A DNA stretch of 64,000 nt, from assembly GCA_002842695.1 (NCBI GenBank), contig PHDT01000005.1, positions 18,621-82,620 on the forward strand, read 5' to 3'. Positions within the stretch are counted from its first letter, which is position 1. The number at the start of each line of letters is the position of its first letter. This document shows positions 53,902 through 62,041 of this stretch, piece by piece. Under the pieces are notes generated by a model, which saw only the letters and a list, made by a program, of their open reading frames with translations, had not been told where the DNA came from and made no database searches. The position numbers and the translations under genes were made by a program. The stretch is from Bacteroidetes bacterium HGW-Bacteroidetes-10 (lineage in GTDB: Bacteria > Bacteroidota > Bacteroidia > Bacteroidales > UBA932).

Positions 53902-54321
53902 TCAATCTGATAAATTTGTAATTTCAATCCCTACCCTTTTTAACAAATCAATCCCTTCAGTCTTTCTGTAGTTGTCTTTGTAGACAAGACGCCTTATTCC
54001 CGCCTGGATGATAAGCTTAGCACACTCTATACACGGAGCTGTTGTAACATACATAGTTGCGCCCTCGCTGCTGTTGCCCGACTTGGCAACCTTGGTAATA
54101 GCATTAGCCTCAGCATGGAGAACATAGGATTTTGTAAGCCCGTTTTCATCTTCGCAGACATTCTCAAACCCCGACGGGGTTCCGTTATATCCGTCTGATA
54201 TTATCATCTTGTCCTTTACAATGAGGGCACCTACCTGCCTTCTCTTGCAATAAGAATTTTTTGACCACACCTGAGCCATTTCCAGGTAGCTTTTGTCGAA
54301 CTGAATCTGTTTTTCGTCCAT
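53902..54321 (-). CDS. Deoxycytidylate (dCMP) deaminase
   Basis: 139 residues. The cytidine/deoxycytidylate deaminase zinc motifs are both present: HAEANAI with the catalytic Glu, and TTAPCIECAKLII with the two Cys ligands. The N-terminal WSKNSYCKRRQVGALIVKD and DGYNGTPSGFENVCEDE match dCMP deaminase (ComEB type). It deaminates dCMP to dUMP for thymidylate synthesis. It begins 1 bp after the acyl-CoA ligase stop. Confidence 0.93.
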   Translation of the reverse strand: MDEKQIQFDKSYLEMAQVWSKNSYCKRRQVGALIVKDKMIISDGYNGTPSGFENVCEDENGLTKSYVLHAEANAITKVAKSGNSSEGATMYVTTAPCIECAKLIIQAGIRRLVYKDNYRKTEGIDLLKRVGIEITNLSD

Positions 54322-54322
54322 A

Positions 54323-55984
54323 TTAATCTTCTATACTTTGGTAAAGGAATCTCTTTATACTTCTCTTTGGAGTCTTTTCAAACTCTTCAGGGAATATTTT
54401 GCTTGTGGCAATTTTGCAATAGTTTGGCAGTTCTTCATTTACAAGTGCAATGTTTTCTTCCATTTTCTTCTCAAGGCCGGAGGCAGAAATTCCATCAGCC
54501 TCTGCCTGTTCAAAATCGGGATATATGAGAGCATGAAGAACCCCCTTGTTTTCAATAACGAGTGACTCAACAACATAAGGCATGTTATTAATTATACTTT
54601 CAATCTCTTCAGGATAGATATTCTGACCGGAAGGTCCCAGAATCATGCTCTTGGAGCGTCCTCTTATATAGAGATAGCCGTCTGAATCAATAACTCCCAT
54701 ATCACCAGTTCTCATCCATCTGTCACCGGTAAAGGCTGCCTCTGTAGCCTCCTGGTTTTTGAAGTATCCAAGCATGACATTATCTCCTTTGCAGAGGATC
54801 TCTCCGGGAATATTTTGCGAGTCGGCAGAATCAATCATGATCTGCATCCTGGGAGCAGCTTTGCCACATGAGAATAAGCGGGTATTGTCCCATGGTGCAT
54901 ATGTAATTATTGGGGCACATTCGGTCATTCCGTATCCAACAGTAAAAGGAAAATTTATCTTGCGGAAAAATGCTTCAGCCTCTTTGTTGAAAGCTGCTCC
55001 GCCAATAATTACCTCTTTGAAACGCCCGCCAAATGTCTTAACGAGCTCGCCAAGAATTCTCCTCTGAATCTTCTGGTCAATGACCGGAAGCCTGAGAAAA
55101 ATTCTGATTGCTGTTTTGTTGATTATTGGCTGAAGTTTCTTCTTGTATATCTTTTCAATTATCAGAGGAACAGCAATAATAATATCCGGTTTGATCTCAG
55201 CGAATGCATCCATGATTATCTTGGGACTTGGCACTCTTGTAAGAAAATGGACATGAGCTCCAACTGCCATTTCGAACAGAAACTCAAACATCATTCCGTA
55301 CATATGAGCTGTAGGAAGCATTGACACTACATTTGATTTGTTGCCAAGTTGAGGATGAACCTCAATCCCAAAATCTACATTTGATTTGAGGGCTCTGTAA
55401 GGTAGCATTACTCCTTTAGAAAACCCTGTAGTGCCAGAAGTATAATTAATAATTGCAAGTTCTTCAGGAGAGTCTTTGTGATAGTTGATGTGTTCAGAAC
55501 GAAAATTTTTCGGATATCTCTTCCCAAAGTATTCATTGAGATGTGCTCGCGTTTCATGTACTATCTGGTCCTTTGCATAGAGTACCGAAAAATCTGAAAC
55601 CAGAATTGCAGCTTCAATGGATGGCATTTCTGATTCGTTAAGCTGCTCCCATATTGAATCACCGGCAAAGAGAATTCTTGACTCTGAATGGTTAACAATA
55701 TGGTGAATGTTTCCAGGTTTGAACTCGTGCAAAATTGGAACTGCTACAGCCCCGTATGTAATGGTAGCAAGAAACACTACTCCCCAGTTTGCCTGATTTC
55801 TGGAGCATATGGAAATCTTGTCTCCCTTTCGGACTCCACACAACTCAAATACAATGTGCAACTTTTCAATTCTTCTTGCAACATCTCTGTAATGGAGAGT
55901 TATGCCCTTATAATCCGAAAGAGCCGGATTGTCCCAGTTTGCGCGGAAACTGTTCTCCAGCTGCTTATTTAAAGACCTTTCCAT
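54323..55984 (-). CDS. AMP-dependent acyl-CoA synthetase/ligase
   Basis: 553 residues. AMP-binding motif INYTSGTTGFSKGVMLP near residue 180, TVGYGMTECAPIITYAPW (motif A5) and the C-terminal TGDMGVIDSDGYLYIRGRSKSMI, with SGQNIYPEEIE. It activates a carboxylic acid, most likely a long-chain fatty acid, to its CoA thioester. It lies 17 bp after the msbA-like gene in the operon, which would suit lipid turnover or envelope synthesis. The terminal Lys used for adenylation is in the final FEKTPKRSIKRF. Confidence 0.9.
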   Translation of the reverse strand: MERSLNKQLENSFRANWDNPALSDYKGITLHYRDVARRIEKLHIVFELCGVRKGDKISICSRNQANWGVVFLATITYGAVAVPILHEFKPGNIHHIVNHSESRILFAGDSIWEQLNESEMPSIEAAILVSDFSVLYAKDQIVHETRAHLNEYFGKRYPKNFRSEHINYHKDSPEELAIINYTSGTTGFSKGVMLPYRALKSNVDFGIEVHPQLGNKSNVVSMLPTAHMYGMMFEFLFEMAVGAHVHFLTRVPSPKIIMDAFAEIKPDIIIAVPLIIEKIYKKKLQPIINKTAIRIFLRLPVIDQKIQRRILGELVKTFGGRFKEVIIGGAAFNKEAEAFFRKINFPFTVGYGMTECAPIITYAPWDNTRLFSCGKAAPRMQIMIDSADSQNIPGEILCKGDNVMLGYFKNQEATEAAFTGDRWMRTGDMGVIDSDGYLYIRGRSKSMILGPSGQNIYPEEIESIINNMPYVVESLVIENKGVLHALIYPDFEQAEADGISASGLEKKMEENIALVNEELPNYCKIATSKIFPEEFEKTPKRSIKRFLYQSIED

Positions 55985-56001
55985 TTATTAATGAGGGTTA
56001 A

Positions 56002-57828
56002 TTATTCAAATGTTTGCAATTTGCACAGATGCGAATATAGACCTTTTTGCTGTAAGAGGTCGTTATGCGTTCCTGTTTCCACGATTCTTCCCTCCTTAAG
56101 AACTACTATCTCATCTGCATGCTGAATTGTAGATAATCTGTGGGCAATCACAATTGATGTTCTGTTTTTCATCAGATTTGTCAATGCCTCCTGAACCAGT
56201 CTTTCACTCTCTGTATCCAAAGCAGAAGTAGCCTCGTCAAGAATAAGTATTGGCGGATTCTTGAGGACAGCCCTGGCAATGGCAAGTCTTTGACGTTGTC
56301 CGCCAGAAAGCTTTCCTCCCCTGTCTCCAATATTGGTCTGATATCCGTTCTCCATCTGGGAGATAAATTCGTGTGCATTTGCAATCTTTGCAGCAGCTAT
56401 AACATCTTCCTCTTTCACATTTTCAAGTCCAAAGGTAATGTTGTTATATACTGTGTCATTAAAAAGAATTGCCTCCTGGGTAACTATACCCATAAGTCCT
56501 ATCAGGTCCTTAGGAGAATAATCCCTGATATCTGTACCATCAATCAGAATTGAACCTTCAGTTACATCATAATAACGAGGAATAAGGTCTACCAAAGTTG
56601 TCTTTCCGGCCCCTGAAGGCCCTACAAGTGCAATCATCCTGCCTTTTCCCACAGTCAGATTAATATCCCTCAGGACAGGCTCATTATTATATTTAAAGCT
56701 CACTCCCCTGAATTCGATCTCCTTTCTAAATTCCTTTATTGGGACCGGATTGTCTGACTTTTTAATAGCAACCGGTTCGTCCAGAATTGCAAAGATTCTC
56801 TCCCCTGAAACAAGACCTCTCTGGATGAGGGCGTATGTGTTGGATATTGATTTAGCCGGTTCAAGGACCTTCCAGTAAAAAGCTATGTAGAGCATAAGGC
56901 TTGGCAGGTCCATTCCAAGGCGACCGGTGAGATGCATGAATCCGGCAAAGAAAAGTATTGCAACAGCAATGGAAATACCCATAAATTCAGAGAAAGGGCT
57001 GGCCATCTCCTGTCTGTAAAACATTTTTTTGCTGGACATTTTGTGAGACTCATTTGTACTTGAGAATGCCTTTCTCACATATCCCTGGGCATTGAAAGCC
57101 TTGATTATTCTGGCACCCGAAATAGCCTCCTCAAACTGGCTGAGAATTCTCCCTATGAACATCTGGGTATCTGTTGCCCCTTTTCTCAGAGACCTTGTAA
57201 TTCTGGTAATTATAAATGCAGATACCGGTAAGGTAACAAGGGTTACAATAGTCAGCCTTGGAGACATATAGATCAATGCCCCCAGAAAGCCCACAACCTG
57301 CAGCGGATCCCTGAAGACTACATGGAAACTGTTTGCAACGCTGTTCTGAACCTCAGTAACGTCGTTGGATATGCTTGAGAGTATATCACCTTTTCTTTTG
57401 TCGGAAAAATATCCGATATGAAGAGCAGATATCTTCCTGAAGAGATCTTCCCTGATTCTCTGCATAATTGTAACTCTCATCTTTACAATGATTCTCTGAG
57501 AAAGGTACTTGATAACTCCGGAGAGGAATGTGAAAATTATGAGCATTATACAGACAAAGGCCAAACCCCTGAGTGTCCCGTTATTCACCATTATTTTGCT
57601 GAGATAGTGCTGGAACAGCTGGGTAAAATAGTCGACAGAGAGGGTAAAATCAGGAAGAATTCCTACAGTGCTAACACTCTCTGGTTCGAATACAACTACA
57701 AGAAGGGGTTTGAAAAGAGCAAAATTGACCATGCTGAAAACAAGGGCAAGTATACTAAGGCTCAGATATGAAGGCCAATAGTGTCTGTAAGGCTTGGCAT
57801 AAGCCAGCAGTCTTTTGAATGTATTCAT
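56002..57828 (-). CDS. MsbA-type ABC exporter (fused permease-ATPase)
   Basis: 608 residues. Six membrane helices occupy about 1-325; the nucleotide-binding domain (about 355-605) has Walker A LVGPSGAGKTTLV, Q-loop GIVTQEAILF, signature [16 protein letters not shown], Walker B PILILDEATSALD and H-loop IVIAHRLS. The gene context (acyl-CoA ligase, membrane proteins) and half-transporter layout fit lipid A or lipid export as in MsbA, but drug exporters share this form. It overlaps the DUF4834 gene by 4 bp. Confidence 0.88.
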   Translation of the reverse strand: MNTFKRLLAYAKPYRHYWPSYLSLSILALVFSMVNFALFKPLLVVVFEPESVSTVGILPDFTLSVDYFTQLFQHYLSKIMVNNGTLRGLAFVCIMLIIFTFLSGVIKYLSQRIIVKMRVTIMQRIREDLFRKISALHIGYFSDKRKGDILSSISNDVTEVQNSVANSFHVVFRDPLQVVGFLGALIYMSPRLTIVTLVTLPVSAFIITRITRSLRKGATDTQMFIGRILSQFEEAISGARIIKAFNAQGYVRKAFSSTNESHKMSSKKMFYRQEMASPFSEFMGISIAVAILFFAGFMHLTGRLGMDLPSLMLYIAFYWKVLEPAKSISNTYALIQRGLVSGERIFAILDEPVAIKKSDNPVPIKEFRKEIEFRGVSFKYNNEPVLRDINLTVGKGRMIALVGPSGAGKTTLVDLIPRYYDVTEGSILIDGTDIRDYSPKDLIGLMGIVTQEAILFNDTVYNNITFGLENVKEEDVIAAAKIANAHEFISQMENGYQTNIGDRGGKLSGGQRQRLAIARAVLKNPPILILDEATSALDTESERLVQEALTNLMKNRTSIVIAHRLSTIQHADEIVVLKEGRIVETGTHNDLLQQKGLYSHLCKLQTFE

Positions 57829-58082
57829 TTTTCGTTGCTCTCCTCGTAATCTATATATTCACCTACGCTGTCGTCGACAAGTTTATCTCTTTTTACATTA
57901 TCACTCACAATTGTACCATCTTCCTCCTTTACTCGGTTTCCCTGCTGAGCTCTGCTTCCGCTGGAATCTGCAAAGTTCCCGAATTTCTTTCTTATCCACC
58001 ATTTCAGGAGAAATGGTGCTATACGGCCAATCAGCCATATTATTATAACTGTAATAAATATAAAACTTATAAACCCTTCCAT
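57825..58082 (-). CDS. DUF4834-type small membrane protein
   Basis: 85 residues. One N-terminal membrane helix (about 4-26, FISFIFITVIIIWLIGRIAPF) is followed by a basic stretch (KWWIRKKFGNF) and a polar, probably disordered tail ending GEYIDYEESNEK. This form is seen across Bacteroidota, usually beside transporter or wall genes, and has no known function. It is encoded without a gap between the 767-residue protein and the msbA-like exporter, so it is likely co-expressed with both. Confidence 0.7.
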   Translation of the reverse strand: MEGFISFIFITVIIIWLIGRIAPFLLKWWIRKKFGNFADSSGSRAQQGNRVKEEDGTIVSDNVKRDKLVDDSVGEYIDYEESNEK

Positions 58083-60386
58083 CTATTTAACTTTTTTGGT
58101 AACTCCTGTCTCCAGGTTGAGTCTTATCTGTTTGCCCTGAACGGTTTTAACGATAACCTCTTCGTCTGAATAAGGCTTCACGGGAGTTTCGGGCATGAGC
58201 TCTTTTTGTTTGAGAGAGGCAGTAACCTCAATTCCATTTATTGTATAAATTCTTGTTTTAAGCTGAGTCCTCAGGATCCAGTAATGGTTCTTGCCCAGTT
58301 TGAGAAGTTCCGGGAACACTTTAATTGTCTCTTTCACCGATATGTCACTCCATGCAGGATAAGGCCTACATTGCCTGTCATAAAGTCTCAGCCTGTTATC
58401 CATATGGAGGAGCATAATGGCATACTCCCCGTCTATCTTGTAAACCTTTGGACCAAGCATTATCAGGTCATCAACCTCTTTGGGATAAGGATTGACGAAT
58501 CGCCCGTTTCTGTCAAGAAGAAAGACCTTGTTTCCGCTGGCAAACAGCATCTGCAGTTTGCCGTTATTCATGTAATCGATCTGTTCAACAAATCCTCTCA
58601 GAGGTGTCTGGAACGGTACAGCCCATATTCCCTTAAGGTTTTTGTCTGCCAGCTGAAGTCTGTAATTGCTCAGCTGTACAAGATATTCTGTCTCACCATT
58701 CATAAAATTCCTAAGTTCAAACGGACCGGCAGGAACTTTTACTATGCTGTCCTGTTCCCATCCGGCAGGGCCTTTGTTCTCTTCCGGTTTAGGCGGAGAG
58801 GGCAATTTTTCAAGATTCCTGGCATAAAGTAACAATTCAAATTCCGACCCTTTTGGCGACGGAATCATTCTGAACTGTATAAATCCAAAATTAACCTTTC
58901 TGAATACAGGCGCAATATCATCCGCAATTGTTTTTTTGAAGAATGATGTCAGTGTGTCCTGCATATTGGTCATGTTCACAGAGAGTGTAAACGGGCTGCC
59001 CCCAAACTCAGCCAAACCCGAAACAGGTGTCTGACTTAGAAAATCATCCATTGAAAAGGACTCGCTTCTTCCTGTTGAGAACTCTTCAAGAATACCGGCA
59101 GAGCCAATTATTGTCCACTCATTACGGTTCAGGTAATACTCCTCTTTGTTGTTCTCAAACAGCGATCCAACAAGTTCCTTAATCCTGCCACCGTTTTCGA
59201 ATTTCATTACAGAGTCCTGAATCAATTTCTCTTTTCCCGAAAAGATTCCCGAGAAAAAAGCAGATACCGGATTTGACTTACCTCTGCGGAACATGGTTAC
59301 CCACTCCATGTGTCCGGCATACGGAATGGCAGCAATTGATATCTCCCGGGGATTCTGCGATATCATCCACTCAGCGGCGCTCATACTTAGTTCAAGATTC
59401 AGTTTTTTGTGAAGTTCCCTGTATGCCCTTACAGACCGGATCATATTATCCCAGCTGTCAGGAGTAAAGGAGAAGAGGGCAAAAGTATTTGCAGGAGCAA
59501 TCGTATGCGCCCGTATATCGCCTTTCTCGCCCGGAGTCACTGCAGTGGCAAAGTTGCCAACGCCCTTGAGGTTTGCAAACTGCCCTGTATACAGGTGATG
59601 TGTATTCCGGAACTCTCCGGAGGCAACACTCCATGTTGAAAGTTTTGATGCAAAATCTGCGTATCCCAGGTATTTGGAAGCAGCAAGTCCCGAAAACAAC
59701 TTGCCTAATTGCTGGTGGTTAACAAAGATGAGATTACTGCTGAATGGAGTTGATGAGGCAATTTTTGAGAAATCTGCATTATCCATTATTGATGTTCCTG
59801 AATTGAGATGCCTCACAGAAGCTTCAACAAGAATTGGAGAAGTAGATGCAAGCAGAAATCCCTTGTAGAAAGATATCTCAACTCCCGATGCCCATACAAG
59901 CTGAGCTCCGTTAAATGTCCTTGAGCTGACAGACTGACCCTCTGTAAGTTTTGCTAGAAGCAGCTCCTTAGTACCGGCATCTTCCGAGGAGATGTTTAAA
60001 CAAAAAAGGAGAGAGACCTCATTCTTTCCTGAATAGTGTATTGAGGTAAGAGCATCTGCAGATGCTATCTTTCCAAATGACGACTCGCTCTTCGCAAGGA
60101 AATTTATTCTGTTGATCATTTTGTAGAGAGGGTTCTCCCTTTGAACCAATCCTGAAAGGATGTTGTCTGCCTTAAAAACAGATTCACCTATTTCAACAGG
60201 AGATTCAAACAACCATATTCCTACAGCGTCAACAGGAACTGCATAAAGAGATTTGCTTTCTGCTGCAGAAGAGGTAACTGCCTCCTCATTTTTCTCCCTA
60301 TGGGATAAAAAAAGGGCAATGCCCGCAGCAGCCAGAAGTGTCGCGGTGATTGCAGTTATAATGTATGCTTTTTTACTTAGAGACAT
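58083..60386 (-). CDS. Large membrane-anchored protein, function unknown
   Basis: 767 residues with one N-terminal membrane helix (about 8-27, AYIITAITATLLAAAGIALFL), then a large non-cytoplasmic region. The first ~500 residues alternate hydrophobic strands and polar turns without enzyme motifs; the last ~200 contain repeated short beta-strand units (LQLADKNLKGIWAVPF, GKLQMLFASGNKVFLLDRNG) that suggest a beta-propeller. The overall plan recalls DUF3352-type proteins, but I cannot confirm that. It is first in the operon with its own strong promoter, divergent from the glutamine synthetase gene. Confidence 0.75.
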   Translation of the reverse strand: MSLSKKAYIITAITATLLAAAGIALFLSHREKNEEAVTSSAAESKSLYAVPVDAVGIWLFESPVEIGESVFKADNILSGLVQRENPLYKMINRINFLAKSESSFGKIASADALTSIHYSGKNEVSLLFCLNISSEDAGTKELLLAKLTEGQSVSSRTFNGAQLVWASGVEISFYKGFLLASTSPILVEASVRHLNSGTSIMDNADFSKIASSTPFSSNLIFVNHQQLGKLFSGLAASKYLGYADFASKLSTWSVASGEFRNTHHLYTGQFANLKGVGNFATAVTPGEKGDIRAHTIAPANTFALFSFTPDSWDNMIRSVRAYRELHKKLNLELSMSAAEWMISQNPREISIAAIPYAGHMEWVTMFRRGKSNPVSAFFSGIFSGKEKLIQDSVMKFENGGRIKELVGSLFENNKEEYYLNRNEWTIIGSAGILEEFSTGRSESFSMDDFLSQTPVSGLAEFGGSPFTLSVNMTNMQDTLTSFFKKTIADDIAPVFRKVNFGFIQFRMIPSPKGSEFELLLYARNLEKLPSPPKPEENKGPAGWEQDSIVKVPAGPFELRNFMNGETEYLVQLSNYRLQLADKNLKGIWAVPFQTPLRGFVEQIDYMNNGKLQMLFASGNKVFLLDRNGRFVNPYPKEVDDLIMLGPKVYKIDGEYAIMLLHMDNRLRLYDRQCRPYPAWSDISVKETIKVFPELLKLGKNHYWILRTQLKTRIYTINGIEVTASLKQKELMPETPVKPYSDEEVIVKTVQGKQIRLNLETGVTKKVK

Positions 60387-60393
60387 AAGCCCA

Positions 60394-60424
60394 CAAAGCT
60401 ATTAAAAATATGAAATATGTCAAA
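60394..60424 (-). promoter_or_regulatory. Promoter of the six-gene minus-strand operon
   Basis: On the minus strand, TTTG (60421-60424), a 19-bp spacer and TAGCTTTG (60394-60401) match the consensus. The -7 box ends 7 nt before the ATG at 60386. Confidence 0.75.
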
Positions 60425-60432
60425 ATGTATAA

Positions 60433-60465
60433 TTTGAGCTGTAAACTTAAAATTTTATATATTTG
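60433..60465 (+). promoter_or_regulatory. Promoter of the glutamine synthetase gene
   Basis: TTTG at 60433-60436, a 21-bp spacer and TATATTTG at 60458-60465. The leader to the ATG at 60520 is about 50 nt. Confidence 0.7.
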
Positions 60466-60519
60466 CATAAGAATTTGATATTAAATTATAGTCAAAAAGA
60501 GAAATAAACTTTCAATTTT

Positions 60520-62022
60520 ATGGATTCACTCCTAAAGTATAACATCAACCCTGTAGTAGCTCATCTTAATAAGCTTCCTGCTGAATTTACCAAAAAAGAC
60601 ATTATTAAATATGTACTTGATAAAGATATCCGCATAGTTAACTTCAGATATGTTGCAGCTGACGGCAGGTTAAAGACTCTCAATTTCCCTGTTACGAGCT
60701 ATCAGTACCTGGAATCAATTCTTACCTATGGCGAAAGGGTAGACGGCTCAAGCCTCTTTCCATTCATTGAGGCAGGCTCCAGCGACCTATATGTAGTACC
60801 TAGATTTTCAACAGTATACCTTGACCCCTTTTCGGAAATTCCGGCAATAGGTATGCTTTGTTCATACTTTACAAAAGAGGGCCAACCTCTTGAAAGCTCA
60901 CCGGAATATACATTACTTAAAGCCTCTCGTTCATTCACAAAAGCAACAGGCCTTAAGTTCGAGGCAATGGGAGAACTGGAATTTTATATAACTGACAAGT
61001 CAGAAGAGCTCTACCCTGCTCCAAATCAGAAAGGCTACCATGAATCTGAGCCATTTACAAAGTTTGAGCAATTCAGAACGGAGGCAATGAAACTTATTGC
61101 CCAGACGGGCGGAATGATTAAATATGGCCACTCAGAGGTTGGAAACTTCACTCTGGATGGAAAGATATATGAACAGAACGAAATTGAGTTCCTCGTATCA
61201 CCTGTTGAATCTGCCGCAGACCAGCTGGTCATTGCCAAGTGGGTGATTCGTGCACTCGCTTTCAGGTACGGACTTGATGTAACATTTGCACCAAAGATAA
61301 CCATTGGAAAGGCAGGCAGCGGTCTTCACTTCCATACAAGGATGATGAAGGATGGTAAATCTGTTATGACTGAGAATGGTAAACTATCTGACACTGCAAA
61401 AAGAGCTATTGCCGGATATATGAAGTGCGCAGCATCACTCACTGCGTTTGGCAATACCAATCCAACATCATATTTCAGACTGGTTCCGCATCAGGAAGCT
61501 CCTACAAGTATCTGCTGGGGAGATCGCAACAGATCTGTACTGGTTAGGGTTCCGCTGGGATGGACCGGAGATAACAACATGGTTGCAATAGCAAATCCGC
61601 TTGAAGATAAATCTGATTTTCATATGCCGGACAAGCAAACAGTTGAAATGCGTTCACCTGACGGCTCTACCGATATTTATCAAATGCTGGCAGGGCTTGT
61701 TGTGGCAGCAAGGACAGGATTCGAAACCGAAAACGCCCTTGAAATTGCAGAGAGATGCTATGTAGGTGTGAATATTCACGACAAGCAGCATGAGGATAAA
61801 ATGACCGCACTTGAGCAGTTGCCTGCCTCATGCTACGAATCTGCAAACGAACTGGAAGCAAAGAGAGCTCTCTACGAAAAAGAGGGAGTATTTGCGCCGG
61901 GACTTATTGATGGGATTATCAGAAAATTAAGATCATACGAAGATCAGAACATTCGCAAGGAGTTGCAGGACAATCCGTCAAGGATGAATGACCTTGTTGA
62001 GCAGTTCTATCATTGCGGATAA
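60520..62022 (+). CDS. glnA: Glutamine synthetase (type I-like)
   Basis: 500 residues. The beta-grasp N-domain (about 20-120, VNFRYVAADGRLKTLNF) precedes the catalytic domain with FEAMGELEFYI, KAGSGLHFHTRMMKDG, GNTNPTSYFRLVPHQEAPTSICWGDRNRSVLVRVP and the C-terminal EMRSPDGSTD (motifs quoted in short blocks). It makes glutamine from glutamate, ammonia and ATP. The NLYDLP-type adenylylation site is not seen, so regulation is probably not by adenylylation. It is transcribed alone, convergent with recQ. Confidence 0.9.
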   Translation: MDSLLKYNINPVVAHLNKLPAEFTKKDIIKYVLDKDIRIVNFRYVAADGRLKTLNFPVTSYQYLESILTYGERVDGSSLFPFIEAGSSDLYVVPRFSTVYLDPFSEIPAIGMLCSYFTKEGQPLESSPEYTLLKASRSFTKATGLKFEAMGELEFYITDKSEELYPAPNQKGYHESEPFTKFEQFRTEAMKLIAQTGGMIKYGHSEVGNFTLDGKIYEQNEIEFLVSPVESAADQLVIAKWVIRALAFRYGLDVTFAPKITIGKAGSGLHFHTRMMKDGKSVMTENGKLSDTAKRAIAGYMKCAASLTAFGNTNPTSYFRLVPHQEAPTSICWGDRNRSVLVRVPLGWTGDNNMVAIANPLEDKSDFHMPDKQTVEMRSPDGSTDIYQMLAGLVVAARTGFETENALEIAERCYVGVNIHDKQHEDKMTALEQLPASCYESANELEAKRALYEKEGVFAPGLIDGIIRKLRSYEDQNIRKELQDNPSRMNDLVEQFYHCG

Positions 62023-62041
62023 TTAAAAGGACAGGGCAAAA

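Noticed and set aside
58206..58832. 208-codon plus-strand frame inside the 767-residue gene
   Set aside because: Antisense to a long frame with normal composition and a strong promoter; its own translation shows no domain or signal.
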